Assembly: GCA_938002605.1 (NCBI GenBank)
Contig: CALLAF010000030.1
Coordinates: 1-64,000, forward strand
Direction of reading: 5' to 3'
Source: an uncultured Paracoccaceae bacterium
Lineage (GTDB): Bacteria > Pseudomonadota > Alphaproteobacteria > Rhodobacterales > Rhodobacteraceae
Length of the DNA stretch: 64,000 bases
The translations under genes and the position numbers were made by a program. The first letter of the stretch is position 1; each line of letters opens with the position of its first letter. This document shows positions 36,595 through 45,887 of this stretch, in pieces. The notes under the pieces were generated by a model, which saw nothing but the letters and a program-made list of their open reading frames with translations, searched no databases and had not been told where the DNA came from.

Positions 36595-37373
36595 GGGATC
36601 GGCCCAAACGGTGCCGACATAAACCTGACAAATGCCGCATGCCAAATGCCAAGCAAAATAGGCGCAGTCACAAGTAACAATATCATACCGCCAGCGGTGA
36701 TCGCGGGCGCGCCGACAAAAGAGACCATAAGCTGTGGCATCGCGCGGTTAATCACGCCTAAGACAACATTATACACAAGTGACGCGATCAAAAACGGCGC
36801 CGCGAGCGAGAACCCTAGTTCAAAAATGCGGCGGACCTCGTGCAGGCCCAGTTCAATAACCACATCGCCAGAAAGCATAGTGCCGACTGGCACCATCGCA
36901 TATGATTGGATCATATAGGACGCGACTTGAACGTGCAGCCCCAACATCACTGCCAGCGCCGTACCCCCAACCACCAAAAGGTGCCCTATCGCAGGTAACG
37001 GGTCAACACCTGCGGAGCCCCCAAAAAGTTGGGACAGCGAGGTAGATTGCGCCGCAATTGAACCCGCTATTTGAAGCGCCAATATAAAGAAGCGTAAAAA
37101 CAGACCCAGAAACAACCCGGTGATTGCTTCGGGTCCAGCAACTGCAAATGCGCGAAAAACATCGCCAGGGAATGGCGCGATTGACGGTACAATGGCCGGT
37201 GCCACAATAAAGGTAAATGCCAGCGATAAGGCGAGCCGGACACGCAACGGGACCGCTTGGTCCCCGAACGCCGGCATCGCCGCCATCATCGCACTGACCC
37301 TGACAAAAACGACAAAACCGGCCCATAGCGCAGATTGCGACAGCGGCAAAAGCGGCATGAGATCCGCAATCAT
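36591..37373 (-). CDS. fliR: Flagellar export gate protein FliR
   Basis: FliR is a subunit of the FliPQR export channel. The 260-residue polytopic protein has about six hydrophobic segments; FGDQAVPLRVRLALSLAFTFIV (about 36-57) and LGLFLRFFILALQIAGSIAAQSTSLS (about 92-117) are characteristic. Its start overlaps the flhA stop by 4 bp and its stop overlaps the flhB start by 4 bp, so all three gate proteins are translationally coupled. Confidence 0.95.
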   Translation of the reverse strand: MIADLMPLLPLSQSALWAGFVVFVRVSAMMAAMPAFGDQAVPLRVRLALSLAFTFIVAPAIVPSIAPFPGDVFRAFAVAGPEAITGLFLGLFLRFFILALQIAGSIAAQSTSLSQLFGGSAGVDPLPAIGHLLVVGGTALAVMLGLHVQVASYMIQSYAMVPVGTMLSGDVVIELGLHEVRRIFELGFSLAAPFLIASLVYNVVLGVINRAMPQLMVSFVGAPAITAGGMILLLVTAPILLGIWHAAFVRFMSAPFGPIP

Positions 37374-39520
37374 ACGGGGACTAAGCCAACAAGTGCCGGG
37401 CGCGCGTCGATGCCAATTTCTTCAAATGACAAAACCGGGTTCATGATCCCCTTTGCCGCCATAACTGTGCGCAAAAAACGCCGACGCCGCATTGACGTCA
37501 CGACTGCAGCATAAGCGCCCGAGTTCGCGGCCTGACCCAATTTGTCCGCGATACCGTCGGCAAGAATATTAAAGCTTTCAGGCGGCAACGCGACATCGCC
37601 GCCACCACGATCAGTCCGAATTTCATAGGTCGTAAATGTGTCTTCCCACTCGGGTGCTAGCTGAACGAGCGGGATCGTACCGTCAGGCCGTCGCATTTCG
37701 GCGACCAATTGAAAACCCAAACGCTGGCGAACATGCTCTGTGATCCCTTCTGCAGTGGGGTGTAGCTGCCTGCCTTCGGCCGCGGCCTCGATGATCAATG
37801 GCAGGTTCCGGATCGAAACACGTTCCTCTAACAACAGCCGCAGCACCGAAAGAAGCAACTCAAATGGGATTTTGTCTGGAACCAGCTCGTCAAGCATTTT
37901 GCGGTTTGCTTCAGAACGTGCAGGGTCACTGAGGTTAACCATTTCCTCAAGCCGTCGTCGCAGCGCCTTAAATGTAAGTAGCCGTGGGAAATTACGCTTA
38001 ACAATTTCGAGTAAATGCGTCGCCAAAACCTCTGCGGGTTGGACAGTTGTGAGCCCTGCTAAGGCCGCATCCTCCTGACTATCCGAAGAAATCCATTTTG
38101 CGGGCGCGCCATAAACGGGTTCATCGACAATATCGCCAGGCACATCTATAGGATCGCCATCATTTATTAGCGCCAATATTTGATCCGGCCGGAGCGTATC
38201 TCGGACTTGCTCAACACCCTGTACATGCACGACGTAGCTACCCGGTGGCAGTGACGCATTATCAGTTAACCGAATTTCAGGCAGCAAAACACCGAACGAC
38301 GTTGCAACATGGCTGCGCATGTTCGCGATCCGCGCGTCTAGCCCGGTGCCTGGATCCAATACCATATCGACCAAATCTGGCGCGAACTCGACATGGATAT
38401 CGTCCAAATCCAGCACATCCCCCATCGATGCTTGGGGCGGCGTTTCGACGGTCTCATTTGATGCATCCATATCATTTTGTGCAGTTTTCTTTGCTACGGC
38501 CGCCATTGCGAACGCGCTGCCAGCGAGCGCCGCCGCCCCTAAAATAAATGGAATAAACGGCAAACCAGGCACAAGCGCAAAAAGCGCCATTAGTATACCG
38601 ACCGTCGCCAATGCCGATGGGTGTCTTCCAAGCTGCGAAACCAAGGCCAAATCAGTTGGGCCCGTTGCCCCACCACGCGCCAAAAGCAAAGCGGAGGCAA
38701 TCGAAATAACAACCGCCGGGATTTGCGACACCAAGCCATCCCCAACGGTCAAAATAGCATAAGTTTCAAAAGCTTGCGAAATCGGCATATCGTTCACTGC
38801 CACGCCGATGATTAATCCCATGATAAGATTAAGAGCCGTAATAAGAAGTCCCGCGATGGCGTCACCCTTCACAAATTTCGACGCGCCATCCAATGAGCCA
38901 AAGAACGTCGTTTCGGCTTGTTCTTGTTCGCGCCGCGCTTTTGCTTCTTGGTGATTAATAACCCCCGCTGACATATCGCTATCGATTGCGAGCTGCTTGC
39001 CTGGCATCGCATCCAATGCAAACCGCGCACCAACTTCGGCCATGCGCGTCGCACCCTTATTGATCACGACAAAGTTAACGATGAGCAAGACACAAAACAC
39101 CACCAAGCCCAACAAGACATTGCCGCCCATCACAAACATCGCAAAGCCTTCGATCACATCGCCAGCCGCGTTTGTACCAGTGTGCCCTTCGCCGATAATC
39201 AGTTTTGTTGATGAAACATTTAGAGAAAGCCGCAACATTAATGAAGCAAGCAGAACCGTAGGAAACGCAGAAAAATCTAGCGGTCGGTCAATGAAAAGCG
39301 TCACGGTAAACATCAGAATTGCGAGCGCAAATGATGCAGCAAGCCCAATGTCCAGTAACCACGCTGGGACGGGAAGAATCATCATCACGATGACCGCCAT
39401 AAGCGCGAGAGCAAGAAGGATCGTTGGCTGAAACAACGCACGAAATGAAAGCGGGCTCATGGTCGGTGACCCGTTGTTAGAGACATAGCCCGCACTATCT
39501 GCAGTTTTTGTTGTGCCCAT
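37370..39520 (-). CDS. flhA: Flagellar export gate protein FlhA
   Basis: FlhA is the main proton-driven export gate subunit and docking platform. The 716 residues divide into an N-terminal membrane part of about eight segments (about 25-330) and a cytosolic domain (about 375-716) forming the nonameric ring. RLSLNVSSTKLIIGEGHTG, VVINKGATRMAEVGARFALDAMPGKQLAIDSD and AFETYAILTVGDGLVSQIPA are the strongly conserved FlhA signatures. An internal ATG at residue 21 (MSPLSF) is a possible alternative start; neither has a strong ribosome binding site. The 173 bp upstream contain no ORF. Confidence 0.97.
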   Translation of the reverse strand: MGTTKTADSAGYVSNNGSPTMSPLSFRALFQPTILLALALMAVIVMMILPVPAWLLDIGLAASFALAILMFTVTLFIDRPLDFSAFPTVLLASLMLRLSLNVSSTKLIIGEGHTGTNAAGDVIEGFAMFVMGGNVLLGLVVFCVLLIVNFVVINKGATRMAEVGARFALDAMPGKQLAIDSDMSAGVINHQEAKARREQEQAETTFFGSLDGASKFVKGDAIAGLLITALNLIMGLIIGVAVNDMPISQAFETYAILTVGDGLVSQIPAVVISIASALLLARGGATGPTDLALVSQLGRHPSALATVGILMALFALVPGLPFIPFILGAAALAGSAFAMAAVAKKTAQNDMDASNETVETPPQASMGDVLDLDDIHVEFAPDLVDMVLDPGTGLDARIANMRSHVATSFGVLLPEIRLTDNASLPPGSYVVHVQGVEQVRDTLRPDQILALINDGDPIDVPGDIVDEPVYGAPAKWISSDSQEDAALAGLTTVQPAEVLATHLLEIVKRNFPRLLTFKALRRRLEEMVNLSDPARSEANRKMLDELVPDKIPFELLLSVLRLLLEERVSIRNLPLIIEAAAEGRQLHPTAEGITEHVRQRLGFQLVAEMRRPDGTIPLVQLAPEWEDTFTTYEIRTDRGGGDVALPPESFNILADGIADKLGQAANSGAYAAVVTSMRRRRFLRTVMAAKGIMNPVLSFEEIGIDARPALVGLVPV

Positions 39521-39693
39521 CGAAGGGCGAGGCCTCGAAGCCGATATTTCCAGCTTACGCAGCGCGAAAGCTTCCGCGTACTCAAGTCGTTTTGGTAAGG
39601 CATTCTGCCAATCATGCGGTCACGCTCTTATTATTATACCGGTCCCAGAGTACCCCGCCAAAGGTTGATAATTCGTAAGCGATAAACGGGTAG

Positions 39694-41808
39694 CTACGGA
39701 TCGTTTGGTAGTGGAAAGCGATTTAAGATTGCATCAAGAGTTTCACGCGTTTCTTGTGATCGCGAAAGTAACTCCCGACTGCTCGCAAGTGGTGTACCGG
39801 ATTGGGTGTTATCCTCACGGGACAGCATCGCCTCGGAGGCCGCTTGAAGTATTGGGTCTGAGGATGTCGTAAGCTGCTGCCAATTTCCTTGCCCCCAACT
39901 TGCGATTTCGTCCGCGCCTTGGCCTGCCCCCTGACTGTCGTCTAAAACAGTAGGGGGTAGAGGAATTTCAGCGTCAGCTGGAAGTGTTTGCACTGCATCA
40001 TCTGGCGGTACAAATGCAGTTGCGCGAGTTAGGAAACCCAGGGCACTCAGGCGCTCAGAAACCGAGTGCCGGGCGACCGCAGAAAACCTTTCTGGTGGAT
40101 GATCAAACGCGAAAACAAGAAATGTGGCATCGTCTAAAGAACGAACAGCGCGCATTGCGAGTTCATCATTCAATTTTTGCACGCGCTCTGGTCCTAAAAC
40201 GACGCTTTCGTCCATGATCAACTTTGCGGCCTGATCGATTTCACCTTGCATGAAATACGCACGCGCCTGAGCGTAGGCGAGATCCCCAGAAACTGGTAAA
40301 TGCGCGTTTTCAAATCGAAGCGCATCTACGAGCACATAGTCCGATTGTGTGATTTCAGTATTGTTTTCAATGGCGACATTCAAGAATTCAATCATAACCT
40401 TTGGGGTCACGCGCGGATCTTCTCTCGCCACAACAGCGAGCGCGCTTTGCACGCCGGCATCGTCACCCATTGCATGATCCAAAGACGCCTCTGCTAGGGT
40501 AGTATCAAGTGTTTTTGCCACATCATCGCGACTGACATCTAGCGCTTGGAGTGCGCCGTCATGATCCCCAAGTCGGACAAATCGCTCGGAAAGCATTGGA
40601 CCAATATGGCGCTGCAAATGGACGGGCAGCGCCTTGAAACCGCTCAGCGTAGCGGCGCGATTCAGCTGTGCGTCCAGCGGCCCATCACCATTGGCGAGCA
40701 AGGCCCAAAGTGCGACAGGTGACGCACAGCTAACCTGCTCCTCAAAAAGCTCTTTCGCGACAAGATCACCATCGATGATCTGCGCGATTTGAGATAAATA
40801 TATGCGCTCCTGAGAATGAACCCCATCTAACTCCAACGTCCGCAGCGCCTCTTGGCCGAATCCAAAGTACACGTAAGTTTGGGCCAGTCGCAGAACAGCG
40901 GTTTCATCGGCCAGGCCAGCGTCTGTGAATACATCGCGCCGTCCAAGCGCAATTTGCGCCGAAAACGGCAATTCGTTCCCCCAATTGGGCACGTCAAAGT
41001 ATAACGCGGGCAAGCACTGTTTGCCCGTTTGCGTTGCAAGGGTTGGCGGGTCTTCTGGGATTGCGGCGATATCGCGATTTGTACGTGTTCCGATTCCGGG
41101 AACAGCGGCTTGAGCGCCGTGCAATTCTTCGCGAACCGTCGCTTCAATGTCACCTGCATCCGTTCTCACTGGCAGATCTTGTTCCAATACCCCCTGCGAC
41201 AACCCCTCGGCTAGGCTTGCGACTATTGACGTCTCTAGTTCATTCAACTCATCTTCAAATGCTGTTGCACTTCTTTCTGACGCCAGAACCTCCTGCGGCA
41301 AATTTGCTTCAACGTCTTGCACTCGCGGCAACTCAATTTGCGGCACCCCGATCACGGGAAAGATCGCCTGATCGGGGAAAACATAGGGTTGTCCGACTGG
41401 CCGCGCCGCGGTTTCGGACGTGTCCAGACGGCGTTCAAATGGCGAACTTGGCAATGGCGGCCCGTCGGATACATCAATCACGAGAACATCATCGTCCACA
41501 AGAAATGCTTCGGCCCGGCAATCGCAGGGCACAGAAAACTGCAATTCTCCGGCGCGCGGTTGGGTTATTTCCGCGATGCGGTCCTTTGGTATGAGATCGT
41601 AAAACCCTCGCAAATCATAGTCTTTGTCCGAAGGTAATCGTAGTAAATACCCGGCCTCAGCCCGGCCTAAAACCCAATCTGTTCCTGGTGTAATGCGAAA
41701 GACCATCCGCGTGAATTGCGGATGTTCGCCAGTTTGCACATGAATCGGTGCGGCTGCCACGGCCAACGGCAAAATGACCAGAACCAGCGAACAAATGAAA
41801 CGCTTCAT
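39694..41808 (-). CDS. Large periplasmic repeat protein coupled to motA, MotC-like candidate
   Basis: A 704-residue exported protein with no confident family assignment. From the ATG at 41808, which overlaps the motA stop by 4 bp, it has a signal peptide (MKRFICSLVLVILPLAVAAA). Residues about 20-120 look strand-rich (FTRMVFRITPGTDWVLG), with two Cys (PCDCRAE) that could form a disulfide. A Pro/Glu-rich linker follows, then from about 280 to 610 helical hairpins of TPR-like spacing (AQARAYFMQGEIDQAAKLI is the clearest). The tail is low-complexity. In Sinorhizobium, MotC is a periplasmic motility protein and MotE its chaperone; coupling to motA and a MotE-like gene nearby suggest a similar stator role. 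This is inference. Confidence 0.72.
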   Translation of the reverse strand: MKRFICSLVLVILPLAVAAAPIHVQTGEHPQFTRMVFRITPGTDWVLGRAEAGYLLRLPSDKDYDLRGFYDLIPKDRIAEITQPRAGELQFSVPCDCRAEAFLVDDDVLVIDVSDGPPLPSSPFERRLDTSETAARPVGQPYVFPDQAIFPVIGVPQIELPRVQDVEANLPQEVLASERSATAFEDELNELETSIVASLAEGLSQGVLEQDLPVRTDAGDIEATVREELHGAQAAVPGIGTRTNRDIAAIPEDPPTLATQTGKQCLPALYFDVPNWGNELPFSAQIALGRRDVFTDAGLADETAVLRLAQTYVYFGFGQEALRTLELDGVHSQERIYLSQIAQIIDGDLVAKELFEEQVSCASPVALWALLANGDGPLDAQLNRAATLSGFKALPVHLQRHIGPMLSERFVRLGDHDGALQALDVSRDDVAKTLDTTLAEASLDHAMGDDAGVQSALAVVAREDPRVTPKVMIEFLNVAIENNTEITQSDYVLVDALRFENAHLPVSGDLAYAQARAYFMQGEIDQAAKLIMDESVVLGPERVQKLNDELAMRAVRSLDDATFLVFAFDHPPERFSAVARHSVSERLSALGFLTRATAFVPPDDAVQTLPADAEIPLPPTVLDDSQGAGQGADEIASWGQGNWQQLTTSSDPILQAASEAMLSREDNTQSGTPLASSRELLSRSQETRETLDAILNRFPLPNDP

Positions 41809-42674
41809 GCCGCACTTTGCTTTGTCGCCTTCAAAGCATCCTCCATATCCGCGAAACTTGGACGGTAGGCACCTGGCATGTTCTGGCGTCCAACCTCGAT
41901 ACAAATGTTTGGCGCATGCTCATACAGGTTCGCGACCAAGACTTCGCGGATCAATTGATGAAAGTGCGCGTCTTCTTCGATTACCGCTTTTACCTTGACC
42001 GAAAATGGGCCGACCAGACCGTAGGCCAGAAACACCCCCAAAAATGTACCAACTAGCGCACCACCAATGAGTTTCCCAAGCACTTCAGGGGGCTGATCAA
42101 TCGATCCCATCGTCTTAATAACCCCGAGCACCGCGGCCACAATTCCCAATGCGGGCAAGCCATCCGCGACAGTTTGCAGCGCATGTGTCGAATGCATTTT
42201 ATGGTGCAGGGTTGCCTCGATTCTCTTTTCCAAAATTTCTTCGACCTGATGTGGATCATCGTAATTCATCGATGCGGATCGCAAGGTGTCGCAAATCAGC
42301 GCAATGGCTTCGCCGTCATCTAAAATCTTAGGGTACTTACCAAAAATTGTCGACGAATCAGGTGCTTCGATATGGCTTTCAAGTGAAACCGGATTGGTGC
42401 GCGCGACGCGAATGAGTTCAAACAGGAGGCACAAAACATCGCTGTAGTCTTGTGCGTTCCACTTCGGGCCCTTGAACACCTTTCCAATATCTTTGATCGT
42501 GTGTTTGATCGCGGCGCCATCATTACTAATCGTGAAGGCCCCGATTGCCGCGCCACCAATCATGATCATCTCAAATGGCAACGTCTTAAGGATAATCCCC
42601 ATTTTCCCGCCAGCTAAGAGATAGCCGCCGAACACTGTTACAAAAACGAAAACAACACCAATCAAGCCAACCAT
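41805..42674 (-). CDS. motA: Flagellar motor stator protein MotA
   Basis: MotA forms the pentameric stator ring around MotB and converts proton flow into torque. The 289-residue protein has four membrane segments: two near the N-terminus (about 4-22 and 33-50) and two later (about 170-190 and 205-225). LPALGIVAAVLGVIKTMG contains the conserved Pro of TM3 and FLAYGLVGPFSVKVK that of TM4. The cytosolic loop with charged residues (about 60-165) contacts FliG. AAGGGG precedes the ATG at 9 bases. motB is over 9 kb away, unlike the usual motAB pair. Confidence 0.96.
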   Translation of the reverse strand: MVGLIGVVFVFVTVFGGYLLAGGKMGIILKTLPFEMIMIGGAAIGAFTISNDGAAIKHTIKDIGKVFKGPKWNAQDYSDVLCLLFELIRVARTNPVSLESHIEAPDSSTIFGKYPKILDDGEAIALICDTLRSASMNYDDPHQVEEILEKRIEATLHHKMHSTHALQTVADGLPALGIVAAVLGVIKTMGSIDQPPEVLGKLIGGALVGTFLGVFLAYGLVGPFSVKVKAVIEEDAHFHQLIREVLVANLYEHAPNICIEVGRQNMPGAYRPSFADMEDALKATKQSAA

Positions 42675-42755
42675 GTGGGAAGTCCCCTTACTTTAATCTA
42701 CCACCATCGGCATCCGAATCTGTTTTAGCGCAAAGGTGTTAAATAACTCTCAGCG

Positions 42756-43328
42756 CTATTCAGTTGGTACGTTTGCATTCCGTCCAGCAAGAACCACGCT
42801 GAACGAATAAGCAGTTTCAGGTTCCAATTCGGTCATAATAAGAGCCGCCGCATCCGGGCGCATCATTCCCAAAAATCCAGCCGCAAACTGCGGCGACATT
42901 TCGGTAAATAATGCCGCAGCCTCTTTCGGCTTCATGTTTTCATAGACAGAGGTGAGGCGTTCCAGATCAGTCTCGGCAGCACTATCGGCAAGCGCAATAG
43001 TCGCGCGCAGATTTTCTTCCGCGGCAACAAGCGCTTGCATTTTTTCTTCGATCTCGACCTCTGCGACATGCAGCGCCTGGATACGGTTTTGCAATTGCGT
43101 TTCGCGCTCGTCCAGCCTTGCTTCGCGCGCTTGCAGCGCCGCCAATAGTGATCCGGTGTCCGCGTGATGTCGTGATGTTTCCACCACGTGATCGCGCTGT
43201 TCTTCTTCACTATCGGCCAATGCGGGTCCTGCAAAAACACTCATGCGGACAACTGCAGACGCGATCAACATGCCCGATATGATGTGGAGCGCGCCTCTGC
43301 CACCGCGCTGTTTTGGTGCCCGCCTCAT
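42756..43328 (-). CDS. MotE-like periplasmic/MgtE-N family protein
   Basis: A 190-residue protein with an N-terminal signal or anchor segment (about 16-38), a long Glu/Arg/Gln-rich coiled coil (about 60-115), and a C-terminal MgtE-N-like helical domain: VYENMKPKEAAALFTEMSPQ then MRPDAAALIMTEL. This is the layout of the MotE family, whose Sinorhizobium member is a periplasmic chaperone of MotC. Its start overlaps the stop of the upstream coiled-coil gene by 4 bp. motA follows after 81 bp. MotE-like function is inferred from domain order and setting. Confidence 0.82.
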   Translation of the reverse strand: MRRAPKQRGGRGALHIISGMLIASAVVRMSVFAGPALADSEEEQRDHVVETSRHHADTGSLLAALQAREARLDERETQLQNRIQALHVAEVEIEEKMQALVAAEENLRATIALADSAAETDLERLTSVYENMKPKEAAALFTEMSPQFAAGFLGMMRPDAAALIMTELEPETAYSFSVVLAGRNANVPTE

Positions 43329-43681
43329 TGATTGCCCTCAGGTCCAGCGGGCCGACGGACAAAGAACGGGCTTTCTGCTTGCTTGGGCGCCGCAGGTTCG
43401 GGCAAATCGTGCAAGGAGGCAACAAGCAGTTCCAACCGTTGCCCCGCCGCTTCCGCACGGGTGCTCACACTATCAAGCGTATCCACAGAGGATTTGGCAG
43501 TCCTTTGCGCCTGCGTGAGGGTCTTTGTCAGATCATCAACCTGCACAGATAAAACGGCAACAGCCCCACCGACACCTTTTTCAAGGTCGGTAAAACGGCG
43601 CAAACGGCGCGACAGAACATAACAGTAAAACCCTGCTGCCAAAGCCCCAGAAATCAGCAAAACATCCGCAATCATCGTCAT
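43325..43681 (-). CDS. Small single-pass membrane coiled-coil protein in fliL-motE operon
   Basis: A 118-residue protein with one membrane segment (about 5-24), a basic stop-transfer (SRRLRRF), a heptad-like helical stretch (about 35-90, VLSVQVDDLTKTLTQAQRT) and a Pro-rich tail. Small proteins of this build stand between fliL and motE in other alphaproteobacterial flagellar clusters (possibly the DUF6468 group, not verified). Its role is unknown. AAGGGG precedes the ATG. It is 10 bp after fliL and overlaps the MotE-like gene by 4 bp. Confidence 0.72.
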   Translation of the reverse strand: MTMIADVLLISGALAAGFYCYVLSRRLRRFTDLEKGVGGAVAVLSVQVDDLTKTLTQAQRTAKSSVDTLDSVSTRAEAAGQRLELLVASLHDLPEPAAPKQAESPFFVRRPAGPEGNQ

Positions 43682-43691
43682 CTCGGTCCCC

Positions 43692-44183
43692 TTAGCTTAA
43701 CACAAATTCCATGATCAAAAGGTCACGCACGCGGCCTTCACCGGTCACGATTTGAACGCGGCGCAGCATCTGCCCGCGCAGCCGCGTCAAAGCGGCTGGA
43801 TCTTCAAGGTCCGCAAGATCAACGGCACGCAGATATCCGTTCAGGACATCGACGATCCGCGGCGTAATCGCCGCGACCTCATCAGCATATTCCGGTGCAA
43901 CTTCAAGCTGGGCGGAAAAACGGAGATGGTCGCGCCCACCAGATCGCGGCAAGGAAATGACCAAAGGGTCAAGCGCAACAAATGTTACGACCTCAGGTTT
44001 CGGGGCGTGCGAATCATCTTGTGTCGCTACTTCTTCGACATGTTCGCCCCCTCCGAGCATGCCCGACTGTACGGCAAAAAAACCGCCGCCGGCCCCCAGT
44101 AATGCAAGCACAATTCCAATAAGGAGCGGCTTCTTGGACCCTTTCGCCGGGGTGTCTTCTGGGGTGTCCGATTCTTCTGACAT
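43692..44183 (-). CDS. fliL: Flagellar basal body-associated protein FliL
   Basis: FliL surrounds or supports the stator at the inner membrane. The 163-residue protein starts at ATG 44183 with AAGGA 7 bases upstream; the track's start 12 codons earlier would run into the divergent promoter. A cytosolic Asp/Glu/Lys-rich N-terminus precedes one membrane segment (PLLIGIVLALLGAGGGFFAV, about 19-38). The periplasmic domain has FVALDPLVISLPR and ends LRGQMLRRVQIVTGEGRVRDLLIMEFVLS, a clear FliL C-terminus. It leads the operon fliL - small coiled-coil gene - MotE-like, and is divergent from fliF. Confidence 0.93.
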   Translation of the reverse strand: MSEESDTPEDTPAKGSKKPLLIGIVLALLGAGGGFFAVQSGMLGGGEHVEEVATQDDSHAPKPEVVTFVALDPLVISLPRSGGRDHLRFSAQLEVAPEYADEVAAITPRIVDVLNGYLRAVDLADLEDPAALTRLRGQMLRRVQIVTGEGRVRDLLIMEFVLS

Positions 44184-44232
44184 CACGCCGTCCTTTTTGT
44201 TCTGCGATGAAATATGCATAAACTGAGAAGCC

Positions 44233-44247
44233 CTAACCGATTGTTAA
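44233..44247. promoter_or_regulatory. CtrA-like site between fliL and fliF
   Basis: CTAAC-CGATT-GTTAA matches 9 of 10 positions of TTAAC-N5-GTTAA. It lies 50 bases before the fliL start and 33 before the chosen fliF start, suitable for control of both divergent operons. Its location also argues against the longer fliF start in the ORF track. Confidence 0.6.
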
Positions 44248-44279
44248 GGCTCGTGGTTCAAACAGAGTTCATCGGCAGA

Positions 44280-45887
44280 ATGCCAATGTTATGGAGAACC
44301 AGATTGCAAAGCCTCAGCACCGTATGGACTGCGCTTGACGCGCGCCGCAGATTATTTGTCCTGATCTCAACAATCGTGGTGTTCGCCGCTGTTTTGACTT
44401 TGGCCAAAGGTGCGGGCACCAAGGATATGTCATTGTTATTTGGCGGAATTGAAGGGCGCGCCGCGGGTGATGTCATTACGGCACTTGATCAACGCGGGGT
44501 CGCTTATGAGGTGCGCGGAAACGCAATTTACGTGCCCACAACTATGCGCGATACTCTCCGTATGGGGCTCGCCGGCGAGGGGCTTCCGGCGAGCGGCAGC
44601 CAAGGGTACGAGCTTCTCGATTCGCTATCTGGGTTCAGCACAACCTCGCAGATGTTCGATGCGGCCTACTGGCGCGCAAAAGAAGGTGAACTGGCGCGAA
44701 CAATTCTTGCAAGTACGCATATACGCGCGGCGCGTGTTCACATTTCAACCCCGGCCGCCAGATCGTTTCAGCGTGACCAAACCCCAACTGCGGCGGTCAC
44801 TGTAACGACGGCGGGCGGTACGCTCTCGGGGCCGCATATTAAGGCTCTGCAATATCTTGTTGGCGCTGCAGTGCCCGGTCTTTCGCCCGATTCGGTTGCG
44901 ATTATCGACGATAACGGCGGGCTTATGTCTGACCCGGACGGCACTGCAGTCTTACCCGGTGGCGATGAACGCGCCGACGGTTTGCGCCAAAGGGCGGAAC
45001 GCCTGCTTGCCGCCCGTGTGGGGGTTGGGAATGCCGTGGTTGAAGTCACTATGGATACGGTGACCGAGACAGAAACAATTTCAGAACGCCGCGTCGACCC
45101 CGAAAGCCGTATCGCAATCAGTACCGACGTGACTGAAAGTGCGGGCGTATCAAACGACAGTCGCGGCGGAGATGTGACTGTCGCCTCGAACCTGCCCGAC
45201 GGCGACGGCGCGGGCACTGGCGGCGCTTCAAGCAATGAAAACAGTGAAAGTCGCGTTTTAACCAACTATGAGATTTCGCAGACGGATCGCCAATTACTGC
45301 GCGCGCCCGGTGCAATCAAACGACTAACCGTGGCTGTGCTCGTGAATGATGTCACGACGGTCGCGCCAGACGGCACGCAAACGACAAACCCGCGCAGCCC
45401 CGAAGAATTAGGTGCGCTGCAAGAACTTGTCGCCTCGGCGATCGGGATAGACCCTGCGCGCGGCGACGTCATAACGCTTAAATCTATGCCGTTTGAGCCG
45501 ATTGCGAGTCTCGGCACCGAAGTCGGCACGCCGGTTTCCGGAATGGCGCTAGACACGATGCAGCTCATTCAAATCGCGGTCCTTGCAATTGTTGCAGTGA
45601 TTCTAGGGCTGTTCGTTGTGCGGCCGATCCTCGCCCCGGCGGCATTGCTCTCGCCGCCAGCGGATGGCGACGCGGACGAAGCGTTTCCCGAACTTGCGCC
45701 CCCGATGGCAATGGCGCTTAGCGACGACAACATGGGCGATTTTATGGGCGGCGACCTTGGCATGATGGATGGGGCTGACGACGACCCTGTTTCGCGACTG
45801 CGCCAAATGATTTCAGACCGCGAATCTGAGACGATTCAGGTCCTTCAGGACTGGATCGAGGATCCTGCACCGAAAGCGACCGCGTAA
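44280..45887 (+). CDS. fliF: Flagellar MS-ring protein FliF
   Basis: FliF forms the MS ring, the base on which the flagellum assembles. The 535-residue protein has an N-terminal membrane segment (FVLISTIVVFAAVLTLAK), the secretin-like ring-building domains (GLAGEGLPASGSQGYELLDSLSGFSTT and FDAAYWRAKEGELARTI are diagnostic), a second membrane segment (about 445-465), and a C-terminal tail (DPVSRLRQMISDRESETIQVLQDWIED) expected to bind FliG. The ATG at 44280 is chosen because the track start lies upstream of a CtrA-like site; ATG 44286 is also possible. It overlaps fliH by one base. Confidence 0.95.
   Translation: MPMLWRTRLQSLSTVWTALDARRRLFVLISTIVVFAAVLTLAKGAGTKDMSLLFGGIEGRAAGDVITALDQRGVAYEVRGNAIYVPTTMRDTLRMGLAGEGLPASGSQGYELLDSLSGFSTTSQMFDAAYWRAKEGELARTILASTHIRAARVHISTPAARSFQRDQTPTAAVTVTTAGGTLSGPHIKALQYLVGAAVPGLSPDSVAIIDDNGGLMSDPDGTAVLPGGDERADGLRQRAERLLAARVGVGNAVVEVTMDTVTETETISERRVDPESRIAISTDVTESAGVSNDSRGGDVTVASNLPDGDGAGTGGASSNENSESRVLTNYEISQTDRQLLRAPGAIKRLTVAVLVNDVTTVAPDGTQTTNPRSPEELGALQELVASAIGIDPARGDVITLKSMPFEPIASLGTEVGTPVSGMALDTMQLIQIAVLAIVAVILGLFVVRPILAPAALLSPPADGDADEAFPELAPPMAMALSDDNMGDFMGGDLGMMDGADDDPVSRLRQMISDRESETIQVLQDWIEDPAPKATA

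Noticed and set aside
41809-41904. Extended N-terminus of the MotC-like protein in the ORF track
   Set aside because: It would hide a clear signal peptide and overlap motA by about 100 bases; the ATGA overlap start is better.
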